Positions 55,467 through 64,000 are shown, numbered from the stretch's first letter. The stretch: 64,000 bases of DNA from Paraburkholderia flagellata (GCF_021390645.1 NZ_JAJEJT010000003.1:1302001-1366000), one strand, 5' to 3'. Notes: a model not told the origin generated them from the letters alone. A program made the numbers and translations.

Positions 55467-55570
55467 CTAGACAATGACAGGCACCCTCGCAGGGACCGGC
55501 GCTTGAATTCAGGAGGGTGCGTCGGCCGATTTATCCACCGGATGCAATGTGACCGCCGCAGTAGGCAGAC

Positions 55571-55786
55571 TTAGTACCCCTGCACCCAATGCCCCGGAAT
55601 CCACACCCACTGGTTGCCTTCCCAGCGGTAGTGGCCCTTGGCCCAGGCGTAGCCCTGGGCGGGCGCGGGCGGCGGTGTCTCGACGCGCGGCGCCGGTTCC
55701 GGTGGGTGGGCGGGTTCCACGATACATGCGGAAAGGAGGGCAACGCACGCGACCAGGGTAACGGGGTACAGTAATTTTATCTTCAT
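55571..55786 (-). CDS. YXWGXW-repeat lipoprotein (distal bookend)
   Basis: A 71-residue outer-envelope lipoprotein. Lipobox LLSAC, a Pro-rich linker (PPEPAPRVETPPPAPAQ), then repeats GYAWAKGHYRW and WVWIPGHWVQGY. GGAGGA precedes the ATG. It follows the DUF1501 gene by 59 bases on the same strand and is a shorter relative of the protein at 60252-60587, so the cluster has such a gene at both ends. Confidence 0.88.
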   Translation of the reverse strand: MKIKLLYPVTLVACVALLSACIVEPAHPPEPAPRVETPPPAPAQGYAWAKGHYRWEGNQWVWIPGHWVQGY

Positions 55787-55845
55787 GACGATTTTCCTCC
55801 ACTGATTGAAATTATTTGGTTATCCGAACTGATTACTGGTCTCGC

Positions 55846-56994
55846 TCACGCCCTTATCAAACCCGTAGTCGCATATTTCGTACCTGTGCCACCGAATAGC
55901 GTCGATGCCGTGCGCTGTGGATCGAGCCCGAGACTCTCCGCTGCAGCGCCCGCTATCAAGGCGTCGAGTGAAGCGGTTGGTTTGAGATCGCGCGACTCGT
56001 AGAGATCCGCCGTGCGCAGCCCTGGCCAGTCGGCCTGTACGCGTCCCCCTGCCACGGCGCCGCCCACGAGCATCGCCACCGAAGCCTGCCCGTGGTCGGT
56101 GCCGCCCGTGCCGTTCGCTGCCGCCGTGCGGCCGAACTCCGTGGCGACGAGCACCGTGGTCTTGTCCCACGCGGGGCCGAGGCCGTCGCGCAGCGAGGCG
56201 AGCATCGTGTCGAGCGCTTTTAGCTGATTCGCGAGCCGCGCATTCTGCGCGCTGTGCGTGTCCCATCCGCCGGTTTCGATCATGGCGATGCGCGGGCCAT
56301 CGGAGCGCGACAGGAAACCCGCGGCCAGCTTGCCGACGCTCGCAGGGTCCTGGCGTGCGCTGGCGTCGCCGGCGAGTCCGCGTGCGTTCATTGCCGATGT
56401 CCAGAGCGAGCGCAGTTGCGGATCGGCTTCGTAGAGCGCCGAAACGCGCGTGAGCAGATCATCGGACGCGCTGGGCAACGCCGAGGGCGCGTACGAACTC
56501 ACCTGTACTGAGCCACGTAGCGCGAGCGGCACGGTGGGCGCGAGCGCAATGGCGTTTTCGCGCGAGGCAGGCAGCATTGCGACGAGCCGGTTGAGCCAGC
56601 CGTCCTTGACCTGGTAAGGCGCGCGGCCGCCCGTTTCCAGCACGTTCTGGCCGTCGAAGTGTGAGCGGTCACGATACGGCGAGGCGATCGCATGCACGAA
56701 GAGCGCCTGTTTTTCGCGGTACATCTGCGCCATCTGTGCGAGCGACGGATGCAGTGCGAACGTACCGTCGAGTTTCGTGGCCTGGTCGTTGTCGATGGCG
56801 AGCGGGCCGCGCAGCGTCGCGTATGCAGGCTCCGCATAGGGCACGACGATGTTGAGTCCGTCGGCGGCGCCGCGCTGGATCACGAACACGAAGCGGCGTT
56901 CGGTTTCGACGCTGGCGAACACGATCTGTGGCGCGACGAGCATCGCGCCCGCGCCAGCGGCGGCGACGCGCAGAAAATGGCGGCGGGAAACCAT
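55846..56994 (-). CDS. DUF1501 Tat-exported protein
   Basis: A 382-residue protein with a textbook twin-arginine leader (MVSRRHFLRVAAAGAG). The family segments are RRFVFVIQRGAADGLNIVVP, HPSLAQMAQMYREKQALFVH, METGGWDTH (here IETGGWDTH) and VLVATEFGRTAAANGTGGTD, resembling the alkaline-phosphatase/sulfatase fold. GAGGAG precedes the ATG, which lies five bases after the DUF1800 stop. DUF1800 and DUF1501 genes are a frequent pair of unknown function. Confidence 0.9.
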   Translation of the reverse strand: MVSRRHFLRVAAAGAGAMLVAPQIVFASVETERRFVFVIQRGAADGLNIVVPYAEPAYATLRGPLAIDNDQATKLDGTFALHPSLAQMAQMYREKQALFVHAIASPYRDRSHFDGQNVLETGGRAPYQVKDGWLNRLVAMLPASRENAIALAPTVPLALRGSVQVSSYAPSALPSASDDLLTRVSALYEADPQLRSLWTSAMNARGLAGDASARQDPASVGKLAAGFLSRSDGPRIAMIETGGWDTHSAQNARLANQLKALDTMLASLRDGLGPAWDKTTVLVATEFGRTAAANGTGGTDHGQASVAMLVGGAVAGGRVQADWPGLRTADLYESRDLKPTASLDALIAGAAAESLGLDPQRTASTLFGGTGTKYATTGLIRA

Positions 56995-56999
56995 GGCGG

Positions 57000-58487
57000 T
57001 TATCTCCTCAGGAAATCGGGCGAGACGAGCAGCAAGGCGATCGCAGTGGATGCGCTTTCGGCATGCGCGACCGCGCTTGCCGTGGGCGCGCTGAGCGTGG
57101 CGCCCATGAGTGTGTTGCCGAGCGTGCGCGGGTCGAGCCGGTCGCCCACGCGCGCCGAGAAGCGCTGCGCGACTTCCACGCGGCGCACGAGCGCATCGGG
57201 CGCGGCCCAGCTTGCGGCGATATCGTCGTAACCGGCGGGCGAGCCCGGCCGCCAGACCGGCTGGCCAAGCTGCGTGAGCAGCGGCGCGGCATTCATGTCG
57301 CCCACGTCGCCGGGTTCGCGCCAGCCGAGACCACGCATCGATGAAACAGTCCATTCCCACGGCGTCTTGAACTTCGCATCGACCGGCGCCCACGCTTGCG
57401 GCGCTTCAACGAGAGCGCGGTACACGGTGGGGAGATCGCCGCCGCTTTGCTCGAAGGCGAGCGCGAGGCGCTCGGTGAGTGCGGGCGGCGGATTGTCGGC
57501 GACGAAGTGGCGCGCGAGCTGGAACGCGATATGGCGGCTCGTGGCGCTCGCATGCGCGAGGTCGTCTAGGATGGCGAGCGCCTGCTGTTCGCCCGGCTGA
57601 TCGTAGCGCTTGCCCATCACGGTGCGCGCTCCCGGCTCGTGCAGCGCCGGGCGAAACACGAAGCTGCCGGGCGCGGCCGCATTGGCCATATTCCCCGGTT
57701 GCGGCCCGCGCACCCCCGCCACGCTCCAGCCCGTTAGCGCACGTGCGAATTCGGTCACATCGTCCTGCGTGTAGCCGGTGCGCACGCCGAGCGTGTGCAG
57801 TTCCATGATCTCGCGTGCGAGGTTCTCGTTCAGGCCACGCTTGTGCGCGGGGTCGCGCTGATCGGCGCGCAGCGCGGCACGGCTGTCGGGCCCGACGGAG
57901 CGCGTCTGGTCGAGAAAGAGCTGCATGGCTGGGTGCTGCTCGACAGCGACCAGCATGTCCGCGAAATTGCCGAGCACGTGCGGGCGTATCGCTTCCATTT
58001 CGAATGCGCCCGCAATGCCTGCAATCAGCGCTTTATCCACCGATACCGCAAAGTGGTTCGACCAGAAATGCACGAGACGCTCGACGAAAGGCGTGTCGGT
58101 TTGCAAGGCGCTCATGAGGCGCGCGTTGACCGCGCTGCGGTAGATGCCCACGCTCTCGCGCCGGATCGCCTGATTGACCGCGCGGCGTGCAGCTTGTTGG
58201 GCGTTGGTTTCTCCGCTGGTTTGTCCGGTGGTTTTTCCGGTAGTGTCCGAAGCCGCGCTCGCTGCCGCGTCGCCCGCCATACCTTGCTGGCGTTCGGCGC
58301 CGAAGCGCGCGGCGAGCGCCAGCACACCCGGCTCGTTGCGCCATGCTGCGGGCAGCGGTTCGTATGCGGAGAACTGGCTGAGCAGCCAGCCTTTGGGGTT
58401 GGCAGGCGGCGTTTCGTCGGCGCGCGCGCCGAGGCCGAAGCGGTTCATGGCGATCGCGCCGGCGCGGGTATTCGAAAGGCTTTCCAT
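57000..58487 (-). CDS. DUF1800 protein
   Basis: A 495-residue protein. Core segments: AIAMNRFGLGARADETPPAN, VERLVHFWSNHFAVSVDK, GLNENLAREIMELHTLGV, YTQDDVTEFARALTGWSVAG and DEPSLTP-like region HEPGARTVMGKRYDQPG. A Thr/Gly/Gln-rich insert (about 80-95) interrupts the N-terminal third. No clear signal peptide is seen. It is probably exported together with, or acts on, the DUF1501 partner immediately downstream. Confidence 0.9.
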   Translation of the reverse strand: MESLSNTRAGAIAMNRFGLGARADETPPANPKGWLLSQFSAYEPLPAAWRNEPGVLALAARFGAERQQGMAGDAAASAASDTTGKTTGQTSGETNAQQAARRAVNQAIRRESVGIYRSAVNARLMSALQTDTPFVERLVHFWSNHFAVSVDKALIAGIAGAFEMEAIRPHVLGNFADMLVAVEQHPAMQLFLDQTRSVGPDSRAALRADQRDPAHKRGLNENLAREIMELHTLGVRTGYTQDDVTEFARALTGWSVAGVRGPQPGNMANAAAPGSFVFRPALHEPGARTVMGKRYDQPGEQQALAILDDLAHASATSRHIAFQLARHFVADNPPPALTERLALAFEQSGGDLPTVYRALVEAPQAWAPVDAKFKTPWEWTVSSMRGLGWREPGDVGDMNAAPLLTQLGQPVWRPGSPAGYDDIAASWAAPDALVRRVEVAQRFSARVGDRLDPRTLGNTLMGATLSAPTASAVAHAESASTAIALLLVSPDFLRR

Positions 58488-58573
58488 GCGCGGTCCTTGT
58501 GCTCGCTGGAGCGTTGCGTATTCCCGTTAAACGGTGAACGCTCGCGTTATCCGTCGCTGGACTGCCAACTTTT

Positions 58574-59086
58574 TTATTGCGCGCCGCTTGCCTCGCTTGC
58601 GGCCGGCTGCGGCTGCTTTGGTTGCTGCGCCGGCAACCGCCACTGGCCGCGTTTTTCGAGTCCTTCGACGAACTTCACGCGTTCTTCGGGCGTGAGCGTG
58701 GCCGCGAAATCGACCACACCGCTTTCGATTTGCGCACGCAACGCGCTATCCGCCGTGCGTGTGCGCGTGAGCGCGGCGTCGATGGCGTTGCGGTCGAGTT
58801 GCGGTGCGGCGAGCAGATCGAGCACCTCGCGCCGTCCGTCGCGCCCGTCGCGCGCGTACTGGCGGCCTTCGCGGCGCGAGGACTTGAGCGCTTGCGCGAA
58901 CTGCTGCTGGCGTTCCAGCGAAAGCTCCTCGGTGGCGAAGCGCAACGCCACGCGTTGCGCCGGTTGCGTCTGCGGCTCGCCGTGCACGGCGAACCAGCGC
59001 CACGCGCCGCCTGCAATGGCGCCGAGCAGAAAGACATTCAGGAGTACCGAGCCGACGAGCAGCGTCTTCCATGAGCAGCCGTTCAT
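58574..59086 (-). CDS. Membrane-anchored Spy/CpxP-like protein
   Basis: A 170-residue protein. One N-terminal membrane helix (LLVGSVLLNVFLLGAIAGGA), then a periplasmic all-helical domain of the heavy-metal-sensor/Spy type: RQQQFAQALKSSRREGRQYA, REVLDLLAAPQLDRNAIDAA and FAATLTPEERVKFVEGLEK. The tail is Pro/Gln/Ala-rich. Its ATG overlaps the anti-sigma gene stop by four bases. It may be a chaperone or sensor feeding the sigma/anti-sigma switch. Confidence 0.85.
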   Translation of the reverse strand: MNGCSWKTLLVGSVLLNVFLLGAIAGGAWRWFAVHGEPQTQPAQRVALRFATEELSLERQQQFAQALKSSRREGRQYARDGRDGRREVLDLLAAPQLDRNAIDAALTRTRTADSALRAQIESGVVDFAATLTPEERVKFVEGLEKRGQWRLPAQQPKQPQPAASEASGAQ

Positions 59087-59562
59087 TCGTCACTCCCTTC
59101 GGCGCCGGGGTTGAGGGTCGATTCGCTCCAGTCCGAACTCGTCCCGCCAAAGCTCGTGCTGAGATACGTCTCGTGCGGTGCTGCGGGTGTCGTGCCGCCG
59201 AGCACGACAAACGATATCGTCAGCGCGCCCGCGAGCGCTCCGGCGAGGCCCACGCCAGCGAACGCCGCGCCCGACCACCAGAAGCTGCGGCGTTTCGCGG
59301 CGGAAACAGGCTTGACTGCGGGCTTGAATGTGGCCTCGACCGGTGCGCCCGCAACGATCTGCTCGAAGAGCGCGCGCGAGGGCGGCGCAACCATGTCGCG
59401 CGAGAGCCAGCTATCGAGGGCCACGGCTTCGTCGAGCGCCGCGTCGGCTTGCGCGCGATGCGCGCGCGCCCATTCGAGCGCGTCGTTGCGCTCGTGCTGT
59501 GGCCAGCGCTGCGGGTCGGCGCCATAAGCCGCGACGAGCGTGTGGAATCGTTCGGGTGTCAT
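59083..59562 (-). CDS. Putative membrane anti-sigma factor
   Basis: A 159-residue protein. The cytoplasmic front (MTPERFHTLVAAYGADPQRW) is a short helical domain common beside ECF genes. A basic stretch and one membrane helix (FAGVGLAGALAGALTISFVV) follow, then a short periplasmic tail. There is no ZAS zinc motif. It overlaps the sigma gene (stop side) and the Spy-like gene by four bases each, indicating tight translational coupling. Confidence 0.8.
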   Translation of the reverse strand: MTPERFHTLVAAYGADPQRWPQHERNDALEWARAHRAQADAALDEAVALDSWLSRDMVAPPSRALFEQIVAGAPVEATFKPAVKPVSAAKRRSFWWSGAAFAGVGLAGALAGALTISFVVLGGTTPAAPHETYLSTSFGGTSSDWSESTLNPGAEGSDE

Positions 59563-60224
59563 ACGGAGTCCTTACCGGCAGCTTCGCCGGCCAGTTGTGC
59601 GCGCAAGGTGCGCCGGGCGCGCGCCAGCAGGCTTTCGAGCGCGTCCACTGAAATATCCATCAGGCCGGCTGCTTCGAGGTTCGACAGCTCTTGATAGTAA
59701 GTCAGCACGAGCGCTTCGCGCTGACGCACGGGCAGCGCCGCGAGTGCGGCGCGCACGCGTTCGTCGCGCGTGCGCGCTTCGATCTGCTGGTCGGGTGAGC
59801 CTGCGGGATCGGGTGTCGGCTCGGTCACGGCGTTCACGTCTTCTACGGTCTCTTCGCGGCGTCCGCGCAAGCGGTCGTAACACAGATTGAGCGCCACGCG
59901 ATGCAGCCACGTGTCGAATTTCGCTTCGCCGGTGCGCCAGGCCGGCGCCTGTTTCCAGATCCGCACGAAAGCTTCCTGAGCGACGTCTTCGGCTTCGCTG
60001 CGGTCGCCCAGCATGCGCGTGGCAAGTGCAATGAGGCGCGGCAGCTTGTTCGCGACGAGCGTGCGCACGGCAAGCGGATCGCGCGCGCCGACGCGCGCGA
60101 CGAGGTCCGCGTCCGGATCGCGTTCGTTCAAGGCCTTCCCGGCCTTGGAAGTCTGCAACGATTGAACCGCAGGCGAACCCGCTGCCGCGCCGTCATAGTC
60201 GTTTCCCAGTTTGAAGTCGGGCAT
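59559..60224 (-). CDS. ECF-type RNA polymerase sigma factor
   Basis: A 221-residue sigma-70 family factor. Region 2: ATRMLGDRSEAEDVAQEAFVR and IWKQAPAWRTGEAKFDTWLH. Region 4: ALAALPVRQREALVLTYYQE and LSNLEAAGLMDISVDALESL. It begins 27 bases after the YXWGXW gene and overlaps the anti-sigma gene. It should direct the promoter of this cluster; the leader of the first gene has an AGGGG-N7-CCCCT repeat. Confidence 0.92.
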   Translation of the reverse strand: MPDFKLGNDYDGAAAGSPAVQSLQTSKAGKALNERDPDADLVARVGARDPLAVRTLVANKLPRLIALATRMLGDRSEAEDVAQEAFVRIWKQAPAWRTGEAKFDTWLHRVALNLCYDRLRGRREETVEDVNAVTEPTPDPAGSPDQQIEARTRDERVRAALAALPVRQREALVLTYYQELSNLEAAGLMDISVDALESLLARARRTLRAQLAGEAAGKDSV

Positions 60225-60251
60225 TCACACCTTATGCCGATCTATGCCACG

Positions 60252-60587
60252 TCATGCCCAGTGGCCCGGTATCCATCGCCAGTTCGGGCCGTCCTCGACC
60301 CAGTGGCCCGGCACCCAGTCGTAGCCCGAGCGGGCCTCCTGCCAGCGGCCGGGCTCCCAGACATAGACGCCCCGATCCCAGCGCCAGTGGCCTGCCTGCC
60401 AAACATAGCCTTCGCGCGGCGGCGGGGCGGCTTCTTCCCGCGGCGGCGGCGGCGAAGTTGGCGCGACGACCACGGGCTGCTGTGGCGGCGCGTTGGGTTC
60501 GACGACCACGGCCTGAGCTAGCGCGGCCGTTGCGGTGGAGGCGAGCAGGACGGCGGCAAACGACGAAAGCAGTGGTTTGCGGATCAT
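60252..60587 (-). CDS. YXWGXW-repeat exported protein (proximal bookend)
   Basis: A 111-residue periplasmic protein with a Sec signal (LLSSFAAVLLASTATAALAQ). A Pro-rich linker precedes four aromatic repeats: GYVWQAGHWRW, YVWEPGRWQ, GYDWVPGHW and WRWIPGHWA. GGGAGAG precedes ATG 60587. It lies 27 bases before the ECF sigma gene on the same strand and starts the cluster. The repeats are thought to be envelope-associated; binding partners are unknown. Confidence 0.9.
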   Translation of the reverse strand: MIRKPLLSSFAAVLLASTATAALAQAVVVEPNAPPQQPVVVAPTSPPPPREEAAPPPREGYVWQAGHWRWDRGVYVWEPGRWQEARSGYDWVPGHWVEDGPNWRWIPGHWA

Positions 60588-60944
60588 AATTTCTCTCCCT
60601 TGATGCTGAGGGGTCAACAGCCCCTATATGACTTGAACGGCGCCGCGGGGAAAATCCGTCGCGGGCCATTCATTCAGCATGCAATTTCCGCGCTCAGCGT
60701 CGAACTTACCGATTTGGAAAACATGTTGCTTGACAACTGCAAGATCCGAACCCGAAAGACTTGCGCTACGGGTTTATACCTAATATGAACCGCCACAAAA
60801 TTGTTAAATTTCTGTCTTAGAATGGACACTCTAGATTGACTGCGGCGATGCAACATGAGTTTCCAAACATAGGAATCCAGCCGTAAGTCAGGCCATCGGG
60901 GGTTGGCGCTTTTATTAGTATGACTAACCAAGGAGCATGATCTG
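60588..60944. other. Divergent region between the YXWGXW cluster and phasin
   Basis: About 357 bases. It holds AGGGG-N7-CCCCT (60609-60625) near the YXWGXW start and TTAGT-ATG-ACTAA (60915-60927) just before the phasin ribosome site. A TTGACA sits at 60730-60735 without a clear -10. No other gene is seen. Confidence 0.45.
60609..60625. promoter_or_regulatory. AGGGG-N7-CCCCT repeat in the YXWGXW/ECF leader
   Basis: A perfect 5-bp inverted repeat 22 bases before the first gene of the ECF cluster. It may be a regulator site or a leader hairpin near the ribosome site. Confidence 0.35.
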
Positions 60945-61523
60945 ATGTCTGTTTCCGCACCCGAACAATTCCGCGCGAACTACCAGGCTGGCGTCGCAGC
61001 GTTCTTTGCGCTCACGAAACCCGTTTTCCAGGGCGTGCAGGCCGTGATCGATCTCAACGTGCAGGCCAGCAAGGCTGCCATCGCCGAAAGCGAAGCGACG
61101 CTCAAGGGTGCTCTCCAGAGCGGCAATCCCGCCGAGTTCCTGACGCAGCAAATTGGCGCGTCGCAGCAAGCGGCTGCCAAGGCTATGTCGTACAGCCGCC
61201 ACCTCGTCGATATCGCGACGACGACTCAAAACGAGTTGATTCAAGCCGCCCAGGTGCAATCGGGCGAGAATGAGCAGCGCTTCAAGGCCTTTTCCGAAGG
61301 CCTGACGCAAAACGCGCCCGTCGGCGCGGAGTCTTTCGTCGCGGCCATGAACTCGACGTTCGCCGCCGTGAACAATGCCGCCGAGACGCTGCGCGGCGTG
61401 ACCCGCCAGGCCATCGAAACGGCCCAGAGCAATTTCCAGAACGTTGCCGCCTCCGTCCAGGAAGCCGCGCCGGTTGACGTCCAGCCGGCAACCGCTAAGG
61501 CGACGAGCCAGGCCAAGGCCTGA
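60945..61523 (+). CDS. phaP: Phasin (PHB granule-associated protein)
   Basis: A 192-residue amphipathic, all-helical protein of the Burkholderiales phasin family. It coats polyhydroxybutyrate granules. Family pattern: PEQFRANYQAGVAAFFALTK, VIDLNVQASKAAIAESEATL, YSRHLVDIATTTQNELIQAA and AIETAQSNFQNVAASVQEA. AAGGAG is ten bases before the ATG. The thiolase gene is downstream on the same strand. A TTAGT/ACTAA palindrome sits just before the start. Confidence 0.93.
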   Translation: MSVSAPEQFRANYQAGVAAFFALTKPVFQGVQAVIDLNVQASKAAIAESEATLKGALQSGNPAEFLTQQIGASQQAAAKAMSYSRHLVDIATTTQNELIQAAQVQSGENEQRFKAFSEGLTQNAPVGAESFVAAMNSTFAAVNNAAETLRGVTRQAIETAQSNFQNVAASVQEAAPVDVQPATAKATSQAKA

Positions 61524-61657
61524 TTTCGTTCCTGCCAGACCGGCAATACGCCCATACCCGCCTTCGTCGTCGTCTCTGAACGACGAGGGCGTGGTATTCG
61601 CCGGTTCAGTTTTCAAAACATCGATATTTCAGCGTAATTGCAGAGCAGGAGCTCAAC

Positions 61658-62839
61658 ATGACTGACATTGTGATCGTTTCGGCCGCACGTACGGCAGTAG
61701 GCAAATTCGGCGGTTCGCTCGCGAAGGTGGCGGCTCCTGACCTGGGTGCCATCGTCATCAAGGCGGCGCTCGAGCGCGCGGGCGTTGCGCCCGAGCAGGT
61801 GAGCGACGTGATCATGGGTCAGGTGCTGACCGCTGGTTCGGGCCAGAACGTGGCGCGCCAGGCATCGATCAAGGCGGGCCTGCCCACGGCCGTTCCCGCC
61901 ATGACGATCAACAAGGTGTGCGGCTCGGGCCTGAAGGCCGTGATGCTGGCCGCGAACGCGATCATCGCGGGCGATTCGGACATCGTCGTCGCCGGCGGTC
62001 AGGAAAACATGAGCGCCGCGCCGCACGTGCTGCCGGGCTCGCGCGACGGCTTTCGCATGGGCGATGCAAAGCTCATCGACAGCATGATCGTCGACGGCCT
62101 GTGGGACGTGTACAACCAGTACCACATGGGCGTGACCGCGGAGAACGTCGCGAAGGAATACGGCATCACGCGCGAGGAGCAGGATGCGTTTGCGGCGCTC
62201 TCGCAGAACAAGGCCGAGGCTGCGCAGAAGGCAGGCCGCTTCGACGCGGAAATCGTGCCGGTGGCGATTCCCCAGCGCAAGGGTGAGCCGCTGCAGTTCG
62301 CGACCGACGAGTTCGTGCGCCATGGCGTGACGGCCGAATCGCTCGCGGGTCTGAAGCCGGCGTTCAACAAGGAAGGCACGGTGACGGCGGCCAACGCCTC
62401 GGGCCTCAATGACGGCGCGGCAGCGGTCGTGGTGATGTCGGCGAAGAAGGCCGAAGCACTGGGCCTGAAGCCGCTCGCGCGCATCAAGGCGTACGCAAGC
62501 GGCGGCGTGGATCCGAAGATCATGGGCATGGGCCCGGTCCCGGCTTCGAAGCGCGCGCTGGAGCGCGCGGGCTGGTCGGTGAACGACCTCGATCTCATGG
62601 AGATCAACGAGGCATTTGCCGCGCAGGCGCTGGCCGTGAACAAGCAGATGGGCTGGGACACGTCGAAGATCAACGTGAACGGCGGGGCGATTGCGATCGG
62701 TCACCCGATCGGCGCGTCGGGCTGCCGGATTCTCGTGACGCTGCTGCACGAAATGCAGCGCCGCGATGCGAAGCGTGGTCTCGCCTCGCTGTGCATCGGC
62801 GGCGGCATGGGTGTGGCGCTCGCGCTCGAGCGTGCTTGA
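61658..62839 (+). CDS. phaA: Acetyl-CoA C-acetyltransferase (thiolase)
   Basis: A 393-residue biosynthetic-type thiolase making acetoacetyl-CoA for PHB. Nucleophile Cys88 in [11 protein letters not shown]; the substrate-binding stretch [20 protein letters not shown]; His about 349 in [14 protein letters not shown]; second Cys about 379 in [17 protein letters not shown] precedes the ATG. It forms a PHB set with phaP before and phaB after. Ketothiolase BktB activity on longer acyls is an alternative. Confidence 0.93.
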   Translation: MTDIVIVSAARTAVGKFGGSLAKVAAPDLGAIVIKAALERAGVAPEQVSDVIMGQVLTAGSGQNVARQASIKAGLPTAVPAMTINKVCGSGLKAVMLAANAIIAGDSDIVVAGGQENMSAAPHVLPGSRDGFRMGDAKLIDSMIVDGLWDVYNQYHMGVTAENVAKEYGITREEQDAFAALSQNKAEAAQKAGRFDAEIVPVAIPQRKGEPLQFATDEFVRHGVTAESLAGLKPAFNKEGTVTAANASGLNDGAAAVVVMSAKKAEALGLKPLARIKAYASGGVDPKIMGMGPVPASKRALERAGWSVNDLDLMEINEAFAAQALAVNKQMGWDTSKINVNGGAIAIGHPIGASGCRILVTLLHEMQRRDAKRGLASLCIGGGMGVALALERA

Positions 62840-62882
62840 TGCCGGTTTCAAAGCCGTAAGCAGCGTAGTAAACACGTAGCAA

Positions 62883-62917
62883 GCGGCTCGTCGCACGCGC
62901 AAGCAGCGGCGAGCCGC
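62883..62917 (+). terminator. Hairpin after the thiolase gene
   Basis: A twelve-base-pair stem (62883-62894 with 62906-62917, one G-T pair) with an 11-base loop, 43 bases after the stop. There is no T-run. It separates thiolase and phaB transcripts. Confidence 0.5.
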
Positions 62918-63088
62918 CAGTAGCAACAACCACGCGCAATACTAGAAATTGACCAGAAGCCGCGCGGTATTCGCCTTGCCTTCGTCCTGGGTGGAAGGAC
63001 AAAGCCAGGCAAAAGTGTATGTGGCGCCTGCTCGCGTAACGCGGCATGCCACGGATTGATTGACGCTCAACTCTCGCGGATATATAGG

Positions 63089-63832
63089 ATGACTAATCGT
63101 ATTGCATTGGTAACAGGTGGTATGGGCGGCCTTGGCGAGGCCATCAGCGTGAAGTTGCATGATGCGGGTTATCGCGTCGTCGTGACGCATTCGCCCGATA
63201 ACGCAGGGGCCAAAGACTGGCTCGCGCGCATGAAAGAGACCGACCGCGAATTCCACGCATGTGGCATGGACGTAGCCGACTACGACTCGTGCCAGCGCGG
63301 AGCGAAGAAGATTCAAAGCGAGATCGGCCCCGTCGATATTCTCGTGAACAACGCGGGCATCACGCGCGACATGACGTTTCGCAAGCTCGACAAGGTCAAT
63401 TGGGACGCCGTGCTGCGCACGAATCTCGACTCGATCTTCAATATCTCCAAGCCGCTGTGCGACAGCATGGTCGAGCGCGCGTGGGGCCGTATCATCAATA
63501 TTTCGTCGGTGAACGGCTCGAAGGGTTCGATCGGCCAGACCAACTACGCCGCCGCGAAGGCCGGCATGCACGGCTTCACGAAGTCGCTCGCGCTGGAAGT
63601 GGCGCGCAAGGGCGTGACCGTGAATACCATTTCGCCGGGCTATCTCGCCACGAAGATGGTGACCGCGATTCCTCAGGACATTCTCGATACGAAGATCCTG
63701 CCGCAGATTCCCATGGGCCGCCTTGGCAACCCGGGTGAGGTCGCGGCGCTGGTGCTGTTCCTGTGTTCGGACGAAGCCGGCTTCGTGACGGGCGCAAATA
63801 TTCCTATCAACGGCGGCCAGCATATGCAGTAA
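63089..63832 (+). CDS. phaB: Acetoacetyl-CoA reductase
   Basis: A 247-residue NADPH-dependent SDR that reduces acetoacetyl-CoA to (R)-3-hydroxybutyryl-CoA. TGGMGGLG cofactor loop (9-16), NNAGITRD, catalytic Ser140, Tyr153 and Lys157 in INISSVNGSKGSIGQTNY and AAAKAG, the PhaB-specific GVTVNTISPGYLATKMV, and the end GGQHMQ. The start at 63089 is chosen by family length. A strong hairpin follows. Confidence 0.94.
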   Translation: MTNRIALVTGGMGGLGEAISVKLHDAGYRVVVTHSPDNAGAKDWLARMKETDREFHACGMDVADYDSCQRGAKKIQSEIGPVDILVNNAGITRDMTFRKLDKVNWDAVLRTNLDSIFNISKPLCDSMVERAWGRIINISSVNGSKGSIGQTNYAAAKAGMHGFTKSLALEVARKGVTVNTISPGYLATKMVTAIPQDILDTKILPQIPMGRLGNPGEVAALVLFLCSDEAGFVTGANIPINGGQHMQ

Positions 63833-63923
63833 AGCTATGCTAAACATGTACCGCGCATGAATGATGTCAGGCGAATTTCGCCTGATGGATGCGCAGCGCA
63901 TGTGACGCCGGTAATCCATACCG

Positions 63924-63972
63924 ACCGCCGCATTGCAGGGCGCGTGTAAAGCGCGCCCTGCAATGCGGCGGT
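63924..63972 (+). terminator. 21-bp perfect hairpin after phaB
   Basis: 63924-63944 pairs without mismatch with 63952-63972 around a seven-base loop (TGTAAAG). Only TTT follows the stem. The position 91 bases past phaB suggests a terminator, possibly bidirectional. Confidence 0.7.
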
Positions 63973-64000
63973 TTGCATGGTGCCGCCGGGTTTGCGGGGC

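Overview
The window is bacterial, GC-rich and gene-dense. It looks like a Paraburkholderia/Caballeronia-type member of the Burkholderiaceae. Pointers are a DUF4148 protein, a phasin plus acetoacetyl-CoA reductase (PHB metabolism), a single-chain indolepyruvate ferredoxin oxidoreductase with a divergent Lrp regulator, many LysR regulators, AAHS/MHS carboxylate transporters and YXWGXW-repeat proteins. I found no rRNA, tRNA, CRISPR array, insertion sequence or prophage. The content is accessory metabolism and envelope functions, not core housekeeping.

Layout. 1-4.5 kb: end of a MetQ/NlpA-type binding protein, a YeiH-type exporter with an overlapping four-cysteine microprotein, a PhnD-like protein, a fatty acid desaturase, then an epoxide hydrolase broken by a one-base frameshift (4490-5663). 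6-11.7 kb: aromatic-acid module with 4-oxalomesaconate hydratase (LigJ), a leaderless ModA-like binding protein, a secreted tannase/feruloyl-esterase lipoprotein and an AAHS permease. The ligJ and permease leaders share a 19-nt element. 11.8-21.8 kb: a PAS chemoreceptor, a metal-type two-component system and a convergent RND efflux operon. 22-35.4 kb: small envelope/PilZ proteins, two BBE-type FAD oxidoreductases, a GH44 glycosidase, a lytic transglycosylase with two small exported partners, GYD and DUF1059 proteins, a cNMP-gated-type MscS channel, a PLD-family lipoprotein and a KfrA-N coiled-coil protein. 35.5-41.4 kb: Lrp / indolepyruvate oxidoreductase / SDR / LysR. 41.5-43.7 kb: two tandem membrane microproteins and a CPA1 antiporter.

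43.7-49.7 kb holds a five-gene catabolic operon read leftward: CitE-like lyase, class III CoA-transferase, LigI-like lactonase, AtoE-type carboxylate permease and an exported MmgE/PrpD protein, with a divergent LysR gene. 50.7-54.1 kb: a second LysR locus with an MHS permease and an ACMSD-like amidohydrolase. 54.2-55.4 kb: flavohaemoglobin Hmp.

55.6-60.6 kb is a seven-gene leftward cluster with a YXWGXW-repeat gene at each end, enclosing an ECF sigma factor, its putative membrane anti-sigma factor, a Spy-like protein, DUF1800 and DUF1501. 60.9-63.8 kb: phasin, thiolase and phaB. The YXWGXW/ECF/DUF1800-DUF1501 cluster and the CitE/CoA-transferase/lactonase/PrpD operon are the best candidates for systems whose job is not established. 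Functions are assigned from motifs read by eye; no database search was run.
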